Source: Actinotalea sp. JY-7876 (GTDB taxonomy: Bacteria > Actinomycetota > Actinomycetes > Actinomycetales > Cellulomonadaceae). Taken from it: a DNA stretch of 64,000 nt. The stretch is from NCBI RefSeq assembly GCF_014042015.1, contig NZ_CP059493.1:1550001-1614000 (forward strand), written 5' to 3'. The notes beneath the pieces were generated by a model. That model was not told the DNA's origin. It did no database searches and saw nothing but the letters and a program-made list of their open reading frames with translations. A program made the position numbers and the translations under genes. Positions 22,932 through 31,071 of this stretch are shown piece after piece (position 1 is the first letter of the stretch; each line of letters opens with the position of its first letter).

Positions 22932-23351
22932 TCAGCTCAGGGGTGACTCGCCGTCGGTCCGCACCGCGAACCAGACGGTCTTGCCGCCATCGCGGTGCGG
23001 CTCGACGCCCCAGGCCTCCGCCAGGCGCTCGACCAGCCGCAGCCCGTGCCCGCCGGGCACCTCGGGCCCGGTGGAGCGCACGACCGGCAGGTCGTCGCCC
23101 GCGTCGACGACGTGCACGAGGAACCGGTCGCCCGCCAGCCCGGCCCGCACCCGGACGGGCTCGGTGGGGCCGTGTGCCAGCGCGTTGGCGGCGAGCTCGC
23201 TGGTCAGGAGCTCGATCACGCGGACCATGCCCGGTGCGACCTCGCAGTCCCGGGCGTGCTTGACGGCCCACTGCCGCGCGGCCCGGATGGAGGAGGGTCG
23301 CGCCTCGAGGAAGAGCTCGGCGACGGCCATCGGGTCAGCATGGGTCATCAT
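22932..23351 (-). CDS. ATP-binding anti-sigma-factor-type kinase (HATPase_c_2, RsbW-like)
   Basis: The 139-residue protein is a single GHKL ATPase domain. The N box is ELLTSELAANALAHG, the G1 box is VVDAGDDLPVV, and the G2 box is GGHGLRLVERLAEAWGV. Small single-domain members of this kind act as anti-sigma kinases or partners of SpoIIE-type phosphatases. The adjacent PAS-GAF-SpoIIE gene on the same strand supports a partner-switch module, but no STAS anti-anti-sigma or sigma gene is in the window. The ATG at 23351 (tandem ATG at 23348) is chosen; a GTG at 23390 would extend into poorly conserved sequence. Confidence 0.88.
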   Translation of the reverse strand: MMTHADPMAVAELFLEARPSSIRAARQWAVKHARDCEVAPGMVRVIELLTSELAANALAHGPTEPVRVRAGLAGDRFLVHVVDAGDDLPVVRSTGPEVPGGHGLRLVERLAEAWGVEPHRDGGKTVWFAVRTDGESPLS

Positions 23352-23391
23352 GCGTCCGCTCGCCTGCCGAACCGGCTCCGCGGTGCCCACG

Positions 23392-23832
23392 TCAGCTTCC
23401 CAGCCTGGTTCGGAGCACCTCGGCGATCTCCTGGATGTACTCGTCCATGGCGAGCAGCGGCTCCTGGCCCCACGGATCGGTCAGGTCCGAGTACAGGTTG
23501 ATCGCGACAGTGGTGTGGTCGTCGACGACGGCGGGCAGCGCGGCGGCCGACCGGAAACCCGCGTCGAGCGCCGCCTGTCGCCAGACCGGCCAGCGGGCCT
23601 CGGGCTGGAGGTCGGGGACCAGGACGCCGTGCAGCTGCTCCATGGCCTCGACGCACGGGCCCTCGCCGACGTGCACCTCGACCTCGTCGCAGCGCCGGGC
23701 ACGGTCGTTGCTGCTCGCGACGTAGGCGAGGGTGCCGCGGCTGCGCAGCGTGATGCTGCAGTGCGTGTCATCGCCGAGCCGGCCGGCCGCCGCGCGTGCG
23801 TAGTCGTCGAGGCTCGAGCTCAGGGCGGGCAT
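23392..23832 (-). CDS. GAF domain-containing protein
   Basis: This 146-residue soluble protein consists of one GAF sensor domain: CSITLRSRGTLAYVASSNDRA, then the VGEGPCVEAM loop and the ATTVAINLYSD-like beta strand near residue 110. Actinobacterial GAF-ANTAR regulators share this GAF type, but here the protein ends before any ANTAR helix, so it is GAF only. It may sense a ligand and act through protein contact. ATG 23832 is preceded by GAGGTC. TACGAT on the minus strand (23876-23881) is a reasonable -10 with a leader of about 40 bases. Confidence 0.85.
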   Translation of the reverse strand: MPALSSSLDDYARAAAGRLGDDTHCSITLRSRGTLAYVASSNDRARRCDEVEVHVGEGPCVEAMEQLHGVLVPDLQPEARWPVWRQAALDAGFRSAAALPAVVDDHTTVAINLYSDLTDPWGQEPLLAMDEYIQEIAEVLRTRLGS

Positions 23833-24050
23833 GGTGACCTCGGTGGTCAGAGGGCGGGCGCCGGGTGGCGCCACGATCGTAGCGGCGACGGAGCGGCCGG
23901 CGTGCGCGGCGTTCGGGTGTCGCGTGTCCCGGCGACGGCACGTCGCGCCGCCACACGCCTCCTGACCTGCCACAATCGCGGCCGACGACGGCAGTCGGCG
24001 CACCGCGCGGGCCCGTCACCACGTGACCCTGCGCCCCGGTGAGGAGACCG

Positions 24051-25634
24051 ATGTCCAGCACCGGCCGGGTCGGCGCGACCCTCGTCCCCGTGCCGGTCTT
24101 CGGGCCGCTCGACGCGCTCACCGACGTCGCCCACGAGCAGTACGCGACGGGGTTCTCGGAGCACGCCGTGCGGCTCGCGCGGACCGGTCGGGCGTTCGCC
24201 GCGGCGGCGGACGACGTCGTCTCCGTCAGGTACTTCCGCTACATCGAGGCCATCGCCCTGCAGGAGCTCGGCAGGCACACCGACGCGGTGGTCGCCGCCG
24301 AGGCGATCCTGCGCGAGCTGGGCGACGAGGTGCACCCGGCGTGGCGCGCGAAGGCGCTCTCCGTGCTCGTGGAGTCGCGGACCCGGCTGGGTCGGCACTC
24401 CGCGGCGATCGCCGCCGCGGCGGAGGCGCACTTCCTGCTGCGCGCCGTGCCCGTGCAGACCTACGACCACCTGTCGGCGAGCGTCGCCGTCGGCCTCGCG
24501 CTGCGCTCCATCAACCTCCTCGAGGAGGCCGACGTCGTCCTGGCGACGATCCGGTACGGGGGACGCCCGGAGGTCGACGCCCTCGTGGCGGGCGAGGTCG
24601 CGCTGCTGAGCGCGTTCTGGGCGGCGAGCCTGCTGCTCATCGGACGCACCGCCGACGCGCGGGAGCGTCTCGTCCAGTGCGCGTCGCGGGCCCGCCGCAT
24701 GGTCGCCGCGGCGCGCACGGACGGCAACGACGCCCTCGTCGCCCGCGGCGAGGTGGTCGAGGCGTACGCGATGCTCCACCTGGGGGAGCGAGGGCTCGCG
24801 GCCGCGCGGGCAGCGGCCGCCGCCACCCGCTTCGCGCCGCGGTCCGAGCTCGTCGAGACCCACCTGCTCCAGCTCGTGCTGGCCCAGTCCGCCGCCGACG
24901 ACGGTCGCCTCGACGAGGCGGTCCGGCTGCTGACGACCCTGGTCGGCGACGCGGACGCGGCGGGCCGGGACGTGTGGGCCGCGACGGCGCGTTCGGACCT
25001 CGCCGACGTGCACGAGGCGATCACCGGGCCCCACCCCGCGCTGGCTCTCGTGCGGCGGGTGGCGCGGGACGCGCTGGCACGGCTGTGGTCGGAGCAGGAG
25101 GGCCGCTTCGCCGCCCTCAACGACCGCCACCAGCTGCGCGAGCTCACGGCGGAGACCACCCGCATCGGTGAGGTGCTCATGCAGGACCCGCTGACGCGCC
25201 TGGGCAACCGGCGCCTCATCGACGCGGCCGCGGAGCAGCACGTCGTCGACCGCTGGGCGGTGTTCGTCGACGTCGACGACTTCAAGGCGATCAACGACGG
25301 TCACTCGCACGCGACGGGCGACCGGGTGCTGCGCCGGGTGGCGGGCATCCTGCGGTCGCAGGCCCGCGAGTCCGACGTGGTCGCGCGCTTCGGCGGTGAC
25401 GAGTTCCTGGTCCTGCTCACCGGCGGGAGCGACGCGGCCGTGGCGCTGGCCGAGCGGGTCCACGCGACGGTGCGGCAGCACCCGTGGGAGGAGCTCGCCC
25501 CCGGGCTCCGGGTCACCGTGTCGGTCGGTGCCGGCCCCACGACGGACACCCCGGGGGACCGCTGGGCGGAGGCCGACGCCGCCCTGCTCGCGGCCAAGCG
25601 GGCGGGACGTGACCGGGTGGTCGTCGCCTCCTAA
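24051..25634 (+). CDS. TPR-like sensor with C-terminal GGDEF diguanylate cyclase domain
   Basis: The 527-residue product has an Ala/Leu-rich all-helical N-terminal region (about 20-350) with TPR-like helix pairs and no membrane segment. A linker follows, then a GGDEF domain starting DPLTRLGNRRLID (about 378) with the intact active site RFGGDEFLV at about 447. Diguanylate cyclases make cyclic di-GMP from two GTP. No RxxD inhibitory site is seen at the expected place (QARESDVVARFGGDEF reads E-S-D). ATG 24051 has GAGGAG six bases upstream. A c-di-GMP-type riboswitch precedes bldC in this same window. The cyclase activity itself is inferred. Confidence 0.9.
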   Translation: MSSTGRVGATLVPVPVFGPLDALTDVAHEQYATGFSEHAVRLARTGRAFAAAADDVVSVRYFRYIEAIALQELGRHTDAVVAAEAILRELGDEVHPAWRAKALSVLVESRTRLGRHSAAIAAAAEAHFLLRAVPVQTYDHLSASVAVGLALRSINLLEEADVVLATIRYGGRPEVDALVAGEVALLSAFWAASLLLIGRTADARERLVQCASRARRMVAAARTDGNDALVARGEVVEAYAMLHLGERGLAAARAAAAATRFAPRSELVETHLLQLVLAQSAADDGRLDEAVRLLTTLVGDADAAGRDVWAATARSDLADVHEAITGPHPALALVRRVARDALARLWSEQEGRFAALNDRHQLRELTAETTRIGEVLMQDPLTRLGNRRLIDAAAEQHVVDRWAVFVDVDDFKAINDGHSHATGDRVLRRVAGILRSQARESDVVARFGGDEFLVLLTGGSDAAVALAERVHATVRQHPWEELAPGLRVTVSVGAGPTTDTPGDRWAEADAALLAAKRAGRDRVVVAS

Positions 25635-25637
25635 GGC

Positions 25638-27503
25638 TCAGGCCGCGGTGAGCCGCCCGCCGCCGGACCGCGCGGCGTCGGCCGGCACGCTCGCGGCGGG
25701 CACGTCGTCCGGGGTCTCGGCGCCGCGGGCGCGGGCGGCCTCGAGCACGTCCGTGATCTGGTCGCCGACGAGCTCGTGCCGTTCCAGCAGCGCGTCGCGC
25801 AGGGCCTCGACCAGGTGCCGGTTCTCGCTCAGCAGCCACAGCACCCGGTGCCGGGCGTCCTCCAGGACGCTCTCGAGCTGCGCCCGCGCGGTGCGGTCGC
25901 CCAGGACGCCCTCGACGACGTCGTGCCCGGTCGCGAGGAACGACACCAGCGAGCCCGTCATCCCGGCGGCCCCGACCATCTGCGCGGCGGTGCGGGTGGC
26001 CGCGGCCAGGTCGCTCGCGGGCCCGGTCGTCGTCTGGCCGAAGAAGAGCTCCTCCGCGACCAGGCCGCCCATCGCGATCTCGACGAGGCCGCGGAGGTCC
26101 GACGCGGAGTGGGTGTAGACCTCCTCGGCGTCGCCGTGCGCCAGCAGGCCCAGCGCGTCGCCCCGCTTGACGATCGTGAGGACCTCGAGCTGCCGCTGCG
26201 GGGCCACGAGCCACGCGACGACCGCGTGCCCCGCCTCGTGGGTGGCGATGAGACGCTGCTCGGCGGGCGTGTAGGCGACGGGCTGCCCGATGCCCACCAT
26301 CTCGGTCAGGCGGGCGGTCTCGACGTCGGCGTAGCACATCGCCTCCGAGCCGCGGCGCAGCGCGTTGACGAGCGCCTCGTCGAGCACGTGCTCGATCATC
26401 ACGGGGGTCCAGCCGTTGGTCGCCGCGGCGAGCCGGTCACGCAGGCGCGGGTCGTCGAGGTCGGCCTCGTGCGCCCGGCGGGCCAGGAAGTGGTCCACCA
26501 GGGCCCGCCGGCCGTGGACGTCGGGGGCGGCGAAGGTCAGCCGGCGGTCGAACCGCCCGGGGCGCAGCAGCGCGGGGTCCAGCGAGTCGGCGCGGTTCGT
26601 CGCGGCGATGAGCAGGATCGGGACGCGCTGCGGCCGGATCTGGGGGATCTGACGGTCCGCGGGGAGCAGCAGGTTGACCGCCGCCACGAGCCGGTTGACG
26701 AGGCGCTCGGTCCCCGTCGGCTCGTCGAAGGACTGCATCTGCACGAGGAGCTCGTTGACGACGCCGCCGGTGCCCTCGCTCGTGATCCGGTCGTGGACCA
26801 GGCCCGGGCGGGGCAGGCCACCCGCATGGGCGCGACCGCTCGGGTCCGCCGCGAGCATGCCGCCGCGCCGCAGGGCGATGGCGTCGATCTCCTCGATGAA
26901 GCCGATCGCGCCGCCCTCCCGGCGAGCGGCCTTGCGGAGCGCGCCGAAGTACCGGCGGATCTTGCGCGCGGTCGCTCCGTAGTACATCGATTGGAAGGAC
27001 GTCGCGGACACGAAGAGGAACGGGACCCCGGCCTCGGCCGCCATGGCCTTGGCCGTCATCGTCTTGCCGGTGCCGGGCAGGCCCTCGAAGAGCAGGCCCC
27101 GCCGGGCGGCGCCGCCCATGCGGTCCGCGAAGCGCCGGTGCATCTGGAACAGGTCGATGGAGCGCCGGACGTCCTCCTTCACCGGGTCGATCCCGATGAC
27201 GTCGTCGAGGGTCACGTCCACCTGCTCCGGCCGGTACGTCAGGTGCGGCGACCGGCTGCTGACGACCTGCGTCCCGACGACGACCGCGAGCATCGCGGCG
27301 AAGAAGACGATGATGGTCACGAGGAACGGGTCGACCGCGGGCAGCGCCGGCAGCGGCGAGCGGCCGGTGAGCGGCACCACGATGAACCACGCCTCCACCA
27401 GCAGCACCACGGCGGCGAGCCGGTAGAACCGCCGCCGACGCAGCCGGTCCCGGTCGAGGGCGATGTCGTGCTGCGAGGTGCGGAGCGGGTTCAGGTCGGT
27501 CAC
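25638..27503 (-). CDS. FtsH-like membrane AAA ATPase with M41 zinc protease domain
   Basis: The 621-residue protein has two N-terminal transmembrane helices (about 27-45 and 60-82) joined by only about 15 residues. FtsH proper has a periplasmic domain of roughly 70 residues there. The AAA module has Walker A FEGLPGTGKT, pore-loop region FQSMYYG, Walker B FIEEIDAI, and second region of homology ATNRADSLDPALLRPGRFD. The peptidase has HEAGH as zinc ligands and ASDL as the third-ligand segment. Walker B reads E-E instead of the usual D-E. It is probably a divergent actinobacterial FtsH paralogue. GTG 27503 follows GAAGGA. Its stop lies 4 bp from the convergent GGDEF gene stop. Confidence 0.9.
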   Translation of the reverse strand: MTDLNPLRTSQHDIALDRDRLRRRRFYRLAAVVLLVEAWFIVVPLTGRSPLPALPAVDPFLVTIIVFFAAMLAVVVGTQVVSSRSPHLTYRPEQVDVTLDDVIGIDPVKEDVRRSIDLFQMHRRFADRMGGAARRGLLFEGLPGTGKTMTAKAMAAEAGVPFLFVSATSFQSMYYGATARKIRRYFGALRKAARREGGAIGFIEEIDAIALRRGGMLAADPSGRAHAGGLPRPGLVHDRITSEGTGGVVNELLVQMQSFDEPTGTERLVNRLVAAVNLLLPADRQIPQIRPQRVPILLIAATNRADSLDPALLRPGRFDRRLTFAAPDVHGRRALVDHFLARRAHEADLDDPRLRDRLAAATNGWTPVMIEHVLDEALVNALRRGSEAMCYADVETARLTEMVGIGQPVAYTPAEQRLIATHEAGHAVVAWLVAPQRQLEVLTIVKRGDALGLLAHGDAEEVYTHSASDLRGLVEIAMGGLVAEELFFGQTTTGPASDLAAATRTAAQMVGAAGMTGSLVSFLATGHDVVEGVLGDRTARAQLESVLEDARHRVLWLLSENRHLVEALRDALLERHELVGDQITDVLEAARARGAETPDDVPAASVPADAARSGGGRLTAA

Positions 27504-27873
27504 GAGCGAGTCCTTCGCGCCGGGGCCGTCGCACCAGGAGCGGCGGCCGCAAGGCGCCATCGTCGCGGGAATCGGACAATCCGGGCAACCGGCGCGGCGT
27601 CGCTCACCCGTTCGGCCCACGCCTCCGCGCAGCGGCCGGGCCGTTGGGCCCCTGCACCCACGAGTGCTACGTCCACGACCTCGGCAGCTGCCAGGGCGAG
27701 CTCGTCGGCCAGGACGTCCACGTGCGGATCGCCACCGACGACGCCTAGCGCCCGGAGCCCGGGCGGGACGTGGGCCGGGCCCGGGCCTTTGGACCCTCGC
27801 CATCGACGCCGGACCGCCGGAGGCTGGTGACGCCCGGGACCGTCGGACCCGGCGCGACGCGCGAGGAGGGGCG
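27504..27873. other. Intergenic region holding a CueP-like remnant
   Basis: This 370-bp region lies between the FtsH-like gene (-) and the universal stress gene (+). Apart from the CueP-like fragment at 27644-27748 and a 7-bp GC hairpin just after its stop (27749-27765, loop AGC), I find no supported gene. The FtsH-like promoter must lie in its left part. Confidence 0.5.
27644..27748 (+). pseudogene. Remnant of a CueP-like metal-binding protein gene
   Basis: In one frame the sequence reads LGPCTHECYVHDLGSCQGEL and continues VGQDVHVRIATDDA before TAG at 27746-27748. The CxxxC plus HDL...CQGEL pattern followed by a VHV strand matches, from memory, the second half of CueP, a periplasmic copper-binding protein. 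No start codon, signal peptide or N-terminal domain is present, and the frame ends before the usual C-terminal strands. A small GC hairpin follows the stop. I read it as the relic of a deleted cueP gene; the family call is by eye only. Confidence 0.45.
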
Positions 27874-28707
27874 ATGGCAGCCACGGTGGTCGTCGGGGTG
27901 GACGGGACGGCGAACGGCGAGGAGGCGCTCGCGTGGGCGGCCGACGCGGCCGCGACGCGGGGCGCGCTCCTCGAGGTGGTGCACGCGGTGGGGCAGCCGG
28001 CGTGGGGGTTCGACGTGGACCTCGACCACGCGATCGAGCAGCAGGGCAAGAACCTCGTCGAGGCGTGCGCCGACCGGGCGGAGCAGCTCGTGCCCGGCCT
28101 GCGGGTGCGTTCCGTCCTGGTCACCGACCCGCCGCGGCGCGCGCTCCTGGAGCGCTCGCGCGACGCCGCCCTGCTCGTGGTGCCCGCGGGCGAGGGCGCC
28201 GGCGCGTGGCTGGCCTACCGCCTCGCCGCGTCCGCGCGGTGCCCCGTCGCACTGGTGCCCGCACGGCGGCCGTCGGGCGTGCGCTCCGTCGTCGTCGGGG
28301 TCGACGGCTCGCCGGACGGGCGCGCCGCCCTGGCGTTCGCCCTCGCCGAGGCGGTCCGGTCCGGCGCCCGCCTCGAGGTGCTGCGCGCGTGGGACGCGCC
28401 GACGGTGCCGCCGGCCGCGATCCTGCCCACGCACGGGCTGGCGGACGCGCTGCGGGAGTCGGAGGTGGTCGCCCTGCGCGAGATGCTGGCCCCGTTCGAG
28501 GGTGCGGGCGTGCCGCTCAGCCGGCGCCTGGTACGCGGCCGGCCCGCTCGCGCGCTGCTCGAGGCGGCGCGCGACGCCCAGCTGCTCGTCGTCGGCGCGC
28601 ACGGCGACGAGGGTCTCGACGGGGCGGCGCTCGGTTCGGTCAGCCACGAGGTGGTGCTGCACGCGCCGTGCCCGGTGGTCGTCGCGCACGCGGGCGGCCC
28701 GGTCTGA
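27874..28707 (+). CDS. Tandem universal stress protein (two UspA domains)
   Basis: The 277-residue soluble protein contains two Usp domains. The first begins VVVGVDGTANGEEALAWAADAA (residues 5-26) and the second SVVVGVDGSPDGRAALAFALAEA (about 148-170). The second ends with the nucleotide-binding-like LLVVGAHGDEGLDGAALGSVS and a final CPVVVAH strand; the first lacks a clear GxxGxxxxxxG(S/T) loop. Proteins of this layout bind ATP and respond to stress or dormancy in mycobacteria; a similar role is inferred. ATG 27874 is preceded by GAGGAGGGGCG. Confidence 0.9.
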   Translation: MAATVVVGVDGTANGEEALAWAADAAATRGALLEVVHAVGQPAWGFDVDLDHAIEQQGKNLVEACADRAEQLVPGLRVRSVLVTDPPRRALLERSRDAALLVVPAGEGAGAWLAYRLAASARCPVALVPARRPSGVRSVVVGVDGSPDGRAALAFALAEAVRSGARLEVLRAWDAPTVPPAAILPTHGLADALRESEVVALREMLAPFEGAGVPLSRRLVRGRPARALLEAARDAQLLVVGAHGDEGLDGAALGSVSHEVVLHAPCPVVVAHAGGPV

Positions 28708-28718
28708 CGGCGCGGGGG

Positions 28719-28792
28719 TGCCCCGAGTGGGATTCGAACCCACACTGGATCGGGTTTGAGCCGAACGCCTCTGCCGGTTGGGCTATCGGGGC
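28719..28792 (-). tRNA. tRNA-Leu (anticodon CAA), short variable arm
   Basis: The minus strand folds as a 74-nt cloverleaf. The acceptor is GCCCCGA/TCGGGGC with discriminator A. The D arm has a three-base-pair core (GCC/GGC). The anticodon stem is TTCGG/CCGAT with a T-T mismatch at the top. The loop is CTCAAAC (anticodon CAA), and the T arm is GTGGG-TTCGAAT-CCCAC. CCA is not encoded (next bases CCC). The anticodon predicts leucine (codon UUG), yet the variable region is only about five bases (CCAGT). Bacterial tRNA-Leu normally has a long variable arm. It lies antisense between the stress gene and pdtaR. Confidence 0.88.
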
Positions 28793-28815
28793 ACTGCCGG
28801 CGGCGCCGACTCCAC

Positions 28816-28821
28816 TAGGCT
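28816..28821 (+). promoter_or_regulatory. -10 box (TAGGCT), probable leaderless pdtaR
   Basis: TAGGCT ends six bases before the pdtaR GTG, with no Shine-Dalgarno. It sits only 24 bp upstream of the 5' end of the oppositely oriented tRNA, so the two promoters overlap. Confidence 0.6.
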
Positions 28822-28827
28822 ATCGCC

Positions 28828-29496
28828 GTGACCGAGAAGGACGTGCCGCAGACACCCGACCTCGACCTGCCGATGGGCGGTCCCGGGCCGGCCCCCGACG
28901 CGCCGGGGGCGAGGCCCGCGCGACGCGCCGTCGTCGCCGAGGACGAGGCGCTGATCCGCATGGACGTCGTCGAGACCCTGCGCGACGCGGGCTTCGACGT
29001 CGTCGGCGAGGCGGGTGACGGCGAGACGGCCGTGAACCTCGCGGTCGAGCTCCGGCCCGACGTCGTCGTCATGGACGTGAAGATGCCCGTCATGGACGGC
29101 ATCACGGCCGCCGAGCGGATCGGCAAGGAGCACGCCGCGCCGGTGGTGCTCCTGACCGCCTTCTCGCAGAAGGAGCTCGTCGAGCGCGCGCGCGACGCCG
29201 GCGCGATGGCGTACGTCATCAAGCCGTTCACGCCCGCCGACCTCCTGCCCGCCGTCGAGATCGCGATCTCGCGGTACAGCCAGATCAGCGCGCTCGAGGC
29301 CGAGGTCGCCGACCTCGCGGACCGGTTCGAGACGCGCAAGCGGGTCGACCGCGCCAAGGGCCTGCTCATGACGAAGATGGGCCTGACGGAGCCCGAGTCG
29401 TTCCGCTGGATCCAGAAGACGTCGATGGACCGCCGTCTGACGATGCGCGAGGTGGCAGACGCCGTCATCGAGCAGGTCGGTGGCGCGTCCTCCTGA
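28828..29496 (+). CDS. pdtaR: ANTAR-domain response regulator, PdtaR family
   Basis: The 222-residue protein has a 30-residue Pro/Gly-rich N-terminal extension and a receiver domain (AVVAEDEALIRMDVVETL, phosphoacceptor Asp in VVVMDVKMPVMDG, LLTAFSQ, YVIKPF). A C-terminal ANTAR RNA-binding domain follows (about 155-218, RVDRAKGLLMTKMGLTEPESFRWIQ). PdtaR is phosphorylated by the histidine kinase PdtaS and acts as an antiterminator by binding dual hairpins in nascent RNA. The partner kinase is not in this window. The position beside pyk, liv genes and polA is a conserved actinobacterial neighbourhood. GTG 28828 is set by the leaderless -10. Confidence 0.95.
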   Translation: MTEKDVPQTPDLDLPMGGPGPAPDAPGARPARRAVVAEDEALIRMDVVETLRDAGFDVVGEAGDGETAVNLAVELRPDVVVMDVKMPVMDGITAAERIGKEHAAPVVLLTAFSQKELVERARDAGAMAYVIKPFTPADLLPAVEIAISRYSQISALEAEVADLADRFETRKRVDRAKGLLMTKMGLTEPESFRWIQKTSMDRRLTMREVADAVIEQVGGASS

Positions 29497-29671
29497 CACC
29501 TGCGCGTGACATCGCCGTAGGACGTTGGTCACAACTCGGCAACGACGCCGACTGATACGACGCATGTCACACTTCGGACACACTTCCGGGGTACGTTTCC
29601 GAGCACAGTCCGGCGCCGGGGCCTCCAAGCCGGTGCGGGAGAACACAGTGCTCAGAAGAGGGAGCTCCCGT

Positions 29672-30946
29672 ATGAAGCGTTCCACTCACGCGGCTCGTGC
29701 CGCTGCTCTGGTAGGTGCCGTCGCTCTCGTGCTCACGGCGTGCGCCGGCGGTGGCGAGGAGGGCGGTGGCGAGGAGACCGGCAGCACCGGGGGCGGCGGC
29801 TCGTCGAGCGAGCCGCTGATCATCGGCTCCCTGCTCCCGCAGACCGGGTCGCTCGCCTACCTCGGCCCGCCCGAGATCGCCGGTGTCGACCTCGCGATCA
29901 AGGAGATCAACGAGGCCGGCGGCGTGCTCGGCAACGACGTCGAGGTCGTCCACGCGGACTCGTCCGACGCCGACAACGCCGAGGTCGCCACGCAGTCGGT
30001 CACCGACCTCCTGAGCCAGGAAGTCCAGGTCATCGTGGGCGCGGCGTCGTCCTCGGTGACGCTCAACGTCGTCGACGACATCACGGGCTCCGACGTCGTG
30101 CAGATCTCCCCGGCGAACACGGCGACCAGCCTCAGCGGCTACTCGGACTTCTACTTCCGGACCGCACCGTCGGACCTCATCCAGGGCCGCGCCCTCGCGA
30201 ACGCGATCATCAACGACGGCCACTCCAACGTCGCCTTCCTCGTCTTCAACGACGACTACGGCGTCACGCTGCGGGACGTCGCGAAGGGTGAGCTCGAGGA
30301 GGCCGGCGTCACCGTCACGTACGGCAACCCCGGCGAGGAGTTCGACCCGGCGTCCGACGACGTCATCCCGTCGGCCGTGACCGCGGCCCTGTCGACGTCC
30401 CCGGACGCCGTCGTGGTCATCGCCTTCGACCAGACGAAGCTCCTGATCCCGGCCCTGAGCTCGGCCGGCTTCGACACGTCCAAGCTCTACCTGGTCGACG
30501 GCAACCTCGCCGACTACTCGGCGGACTTCGAGCCCGGCACGCTCGAGGGCGCGAAGGGGACCCAGCCCGGGGCCAACGCGAGCGAGGAGTTCCGCGAGCG
30601 ACTGCTCGAGGTCAACCCCGACCTCAAGGACTACAACTACGCCGGCGAGTCCTACGACGCCGTCGTGCTCGCCGCGCTGGCCGCGGTCAAGGGCGGTGGC
30701 ACGGACGGCCCGACCATCCAGGCCAACCTGCACGCCGTGTCCGGCGCGGACGGTGGCACCGAGTGCGAGACGTTCGCGGACTGCGTCGAGCTCATCGAGA
30801 GCGGCGAGGACATCGACTACGTCGCCGTCTCGGGCGTGGGCGCGTTCAACGAGGACAACGACCCGTCGTCGGCCTGGGTGGGCATCTACCAGTTCGACGC
30901 GGAGAACAAGAACGCCTGGATCTCGCAGGAGTTCGGCGAGCTCTGA
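29672..30946 (+). CDS. Branched-chain amino acid ABC transporter substrate-binding lipoprotein (LivJ-like)
   Basis: The 424-residue product has a lipoprotein signal peptide (MKRSTHAARAAALVGAVAL then lipobox LTAC). A Gly/Glu/Ser-rich linker leads into a type I periplasmic binding protein fold: PLIIGSLLPQTGSLAYLGPPE, ALAVKEIN-like DLAIKEINEAGGVLG, and VIVGAASSSVTLNVVDDI. It should capture leucine/isoleucine/valine-type ligands outside the membrane for the LivHMGF complex encoded convergently at 31072-35286; actual ligand specificity is inferred. ATG 29672 follows GGGAG at proper spacing. The 175-bp upstream region is less GC-rich than average. Transcription ends in an unusually long hairpin. 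Confidence 0.93.
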   Translation: MKRSTHAARAAALVGAVALVLTACAGGGEEGGGEETGSTGGGGSSSEPLIIGSLLPQTGSLAYLGPPEIAGVDLAIKEINEAGGVLGNDVEVVHADSSDADNAEVATQSVTDLLSQEVQVIVGAASSSVTLNVVDDITGSDVVQISPANTATSLSGYSDFYFRTAPSDLIQGRALANAIINDGHSNVAFLVFNDDYGVTLRDVAKGELEEAGVTVTYGNPGEEFDPASDDVIPSAVTAALSTSPDAVVVIAFDQTKLLIPALSSAGFDTSKLYLVDGNLADYSADFEPGTLEGAKGTQPGANASEEFRERLLEVNPDLKDYNYAGESYDAVVLAALAAVKGGGTDGPTIQANLHAVSGADGGTECETFADCVELIESGEDIDYVAVSGVGAFNEDNDPSSAWVGIYQFDAENKNAWISQEFGEL

Positions 30947-30977
30947 GCGCTGGTCAGCGCTGAGCAGTAGTCAGCAC

Positions 30978-31025
30978 AGCACGACGAAGCCCCGGCCGGG
31001 GAACCGGCCGGGGCTTCGTCGTGCT
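30978..31025. terminator. 22-bp perfect stem, GGAA tetraloop, bidirectional terminator
   Basis: Left arm 30978-30999 and right arm 31004-31025 are exact complements flanking GGAA. It lies between the convergent livJ-like and livF genes. The left half read 5' to 3' starts AGCACGACGAAGCCCCGG. Confidence 0.9.
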
Positions 31026-31071
31026 GGCTGGGACTGCTGTGCGGGCAGGGACTGCCGTGCTCGCGGGGACG

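Noticed and set aside
29497-29671. Crp-like or ANTAR dual-hairpin element before the liv binding protein gene
   Set aside because: TGTCACAC and GGACACAC half-site-like strings occur, but they do not form TGTGA-N6-TCACA, and I could not build two hexaloop hairpins typical of ANTAR targets.
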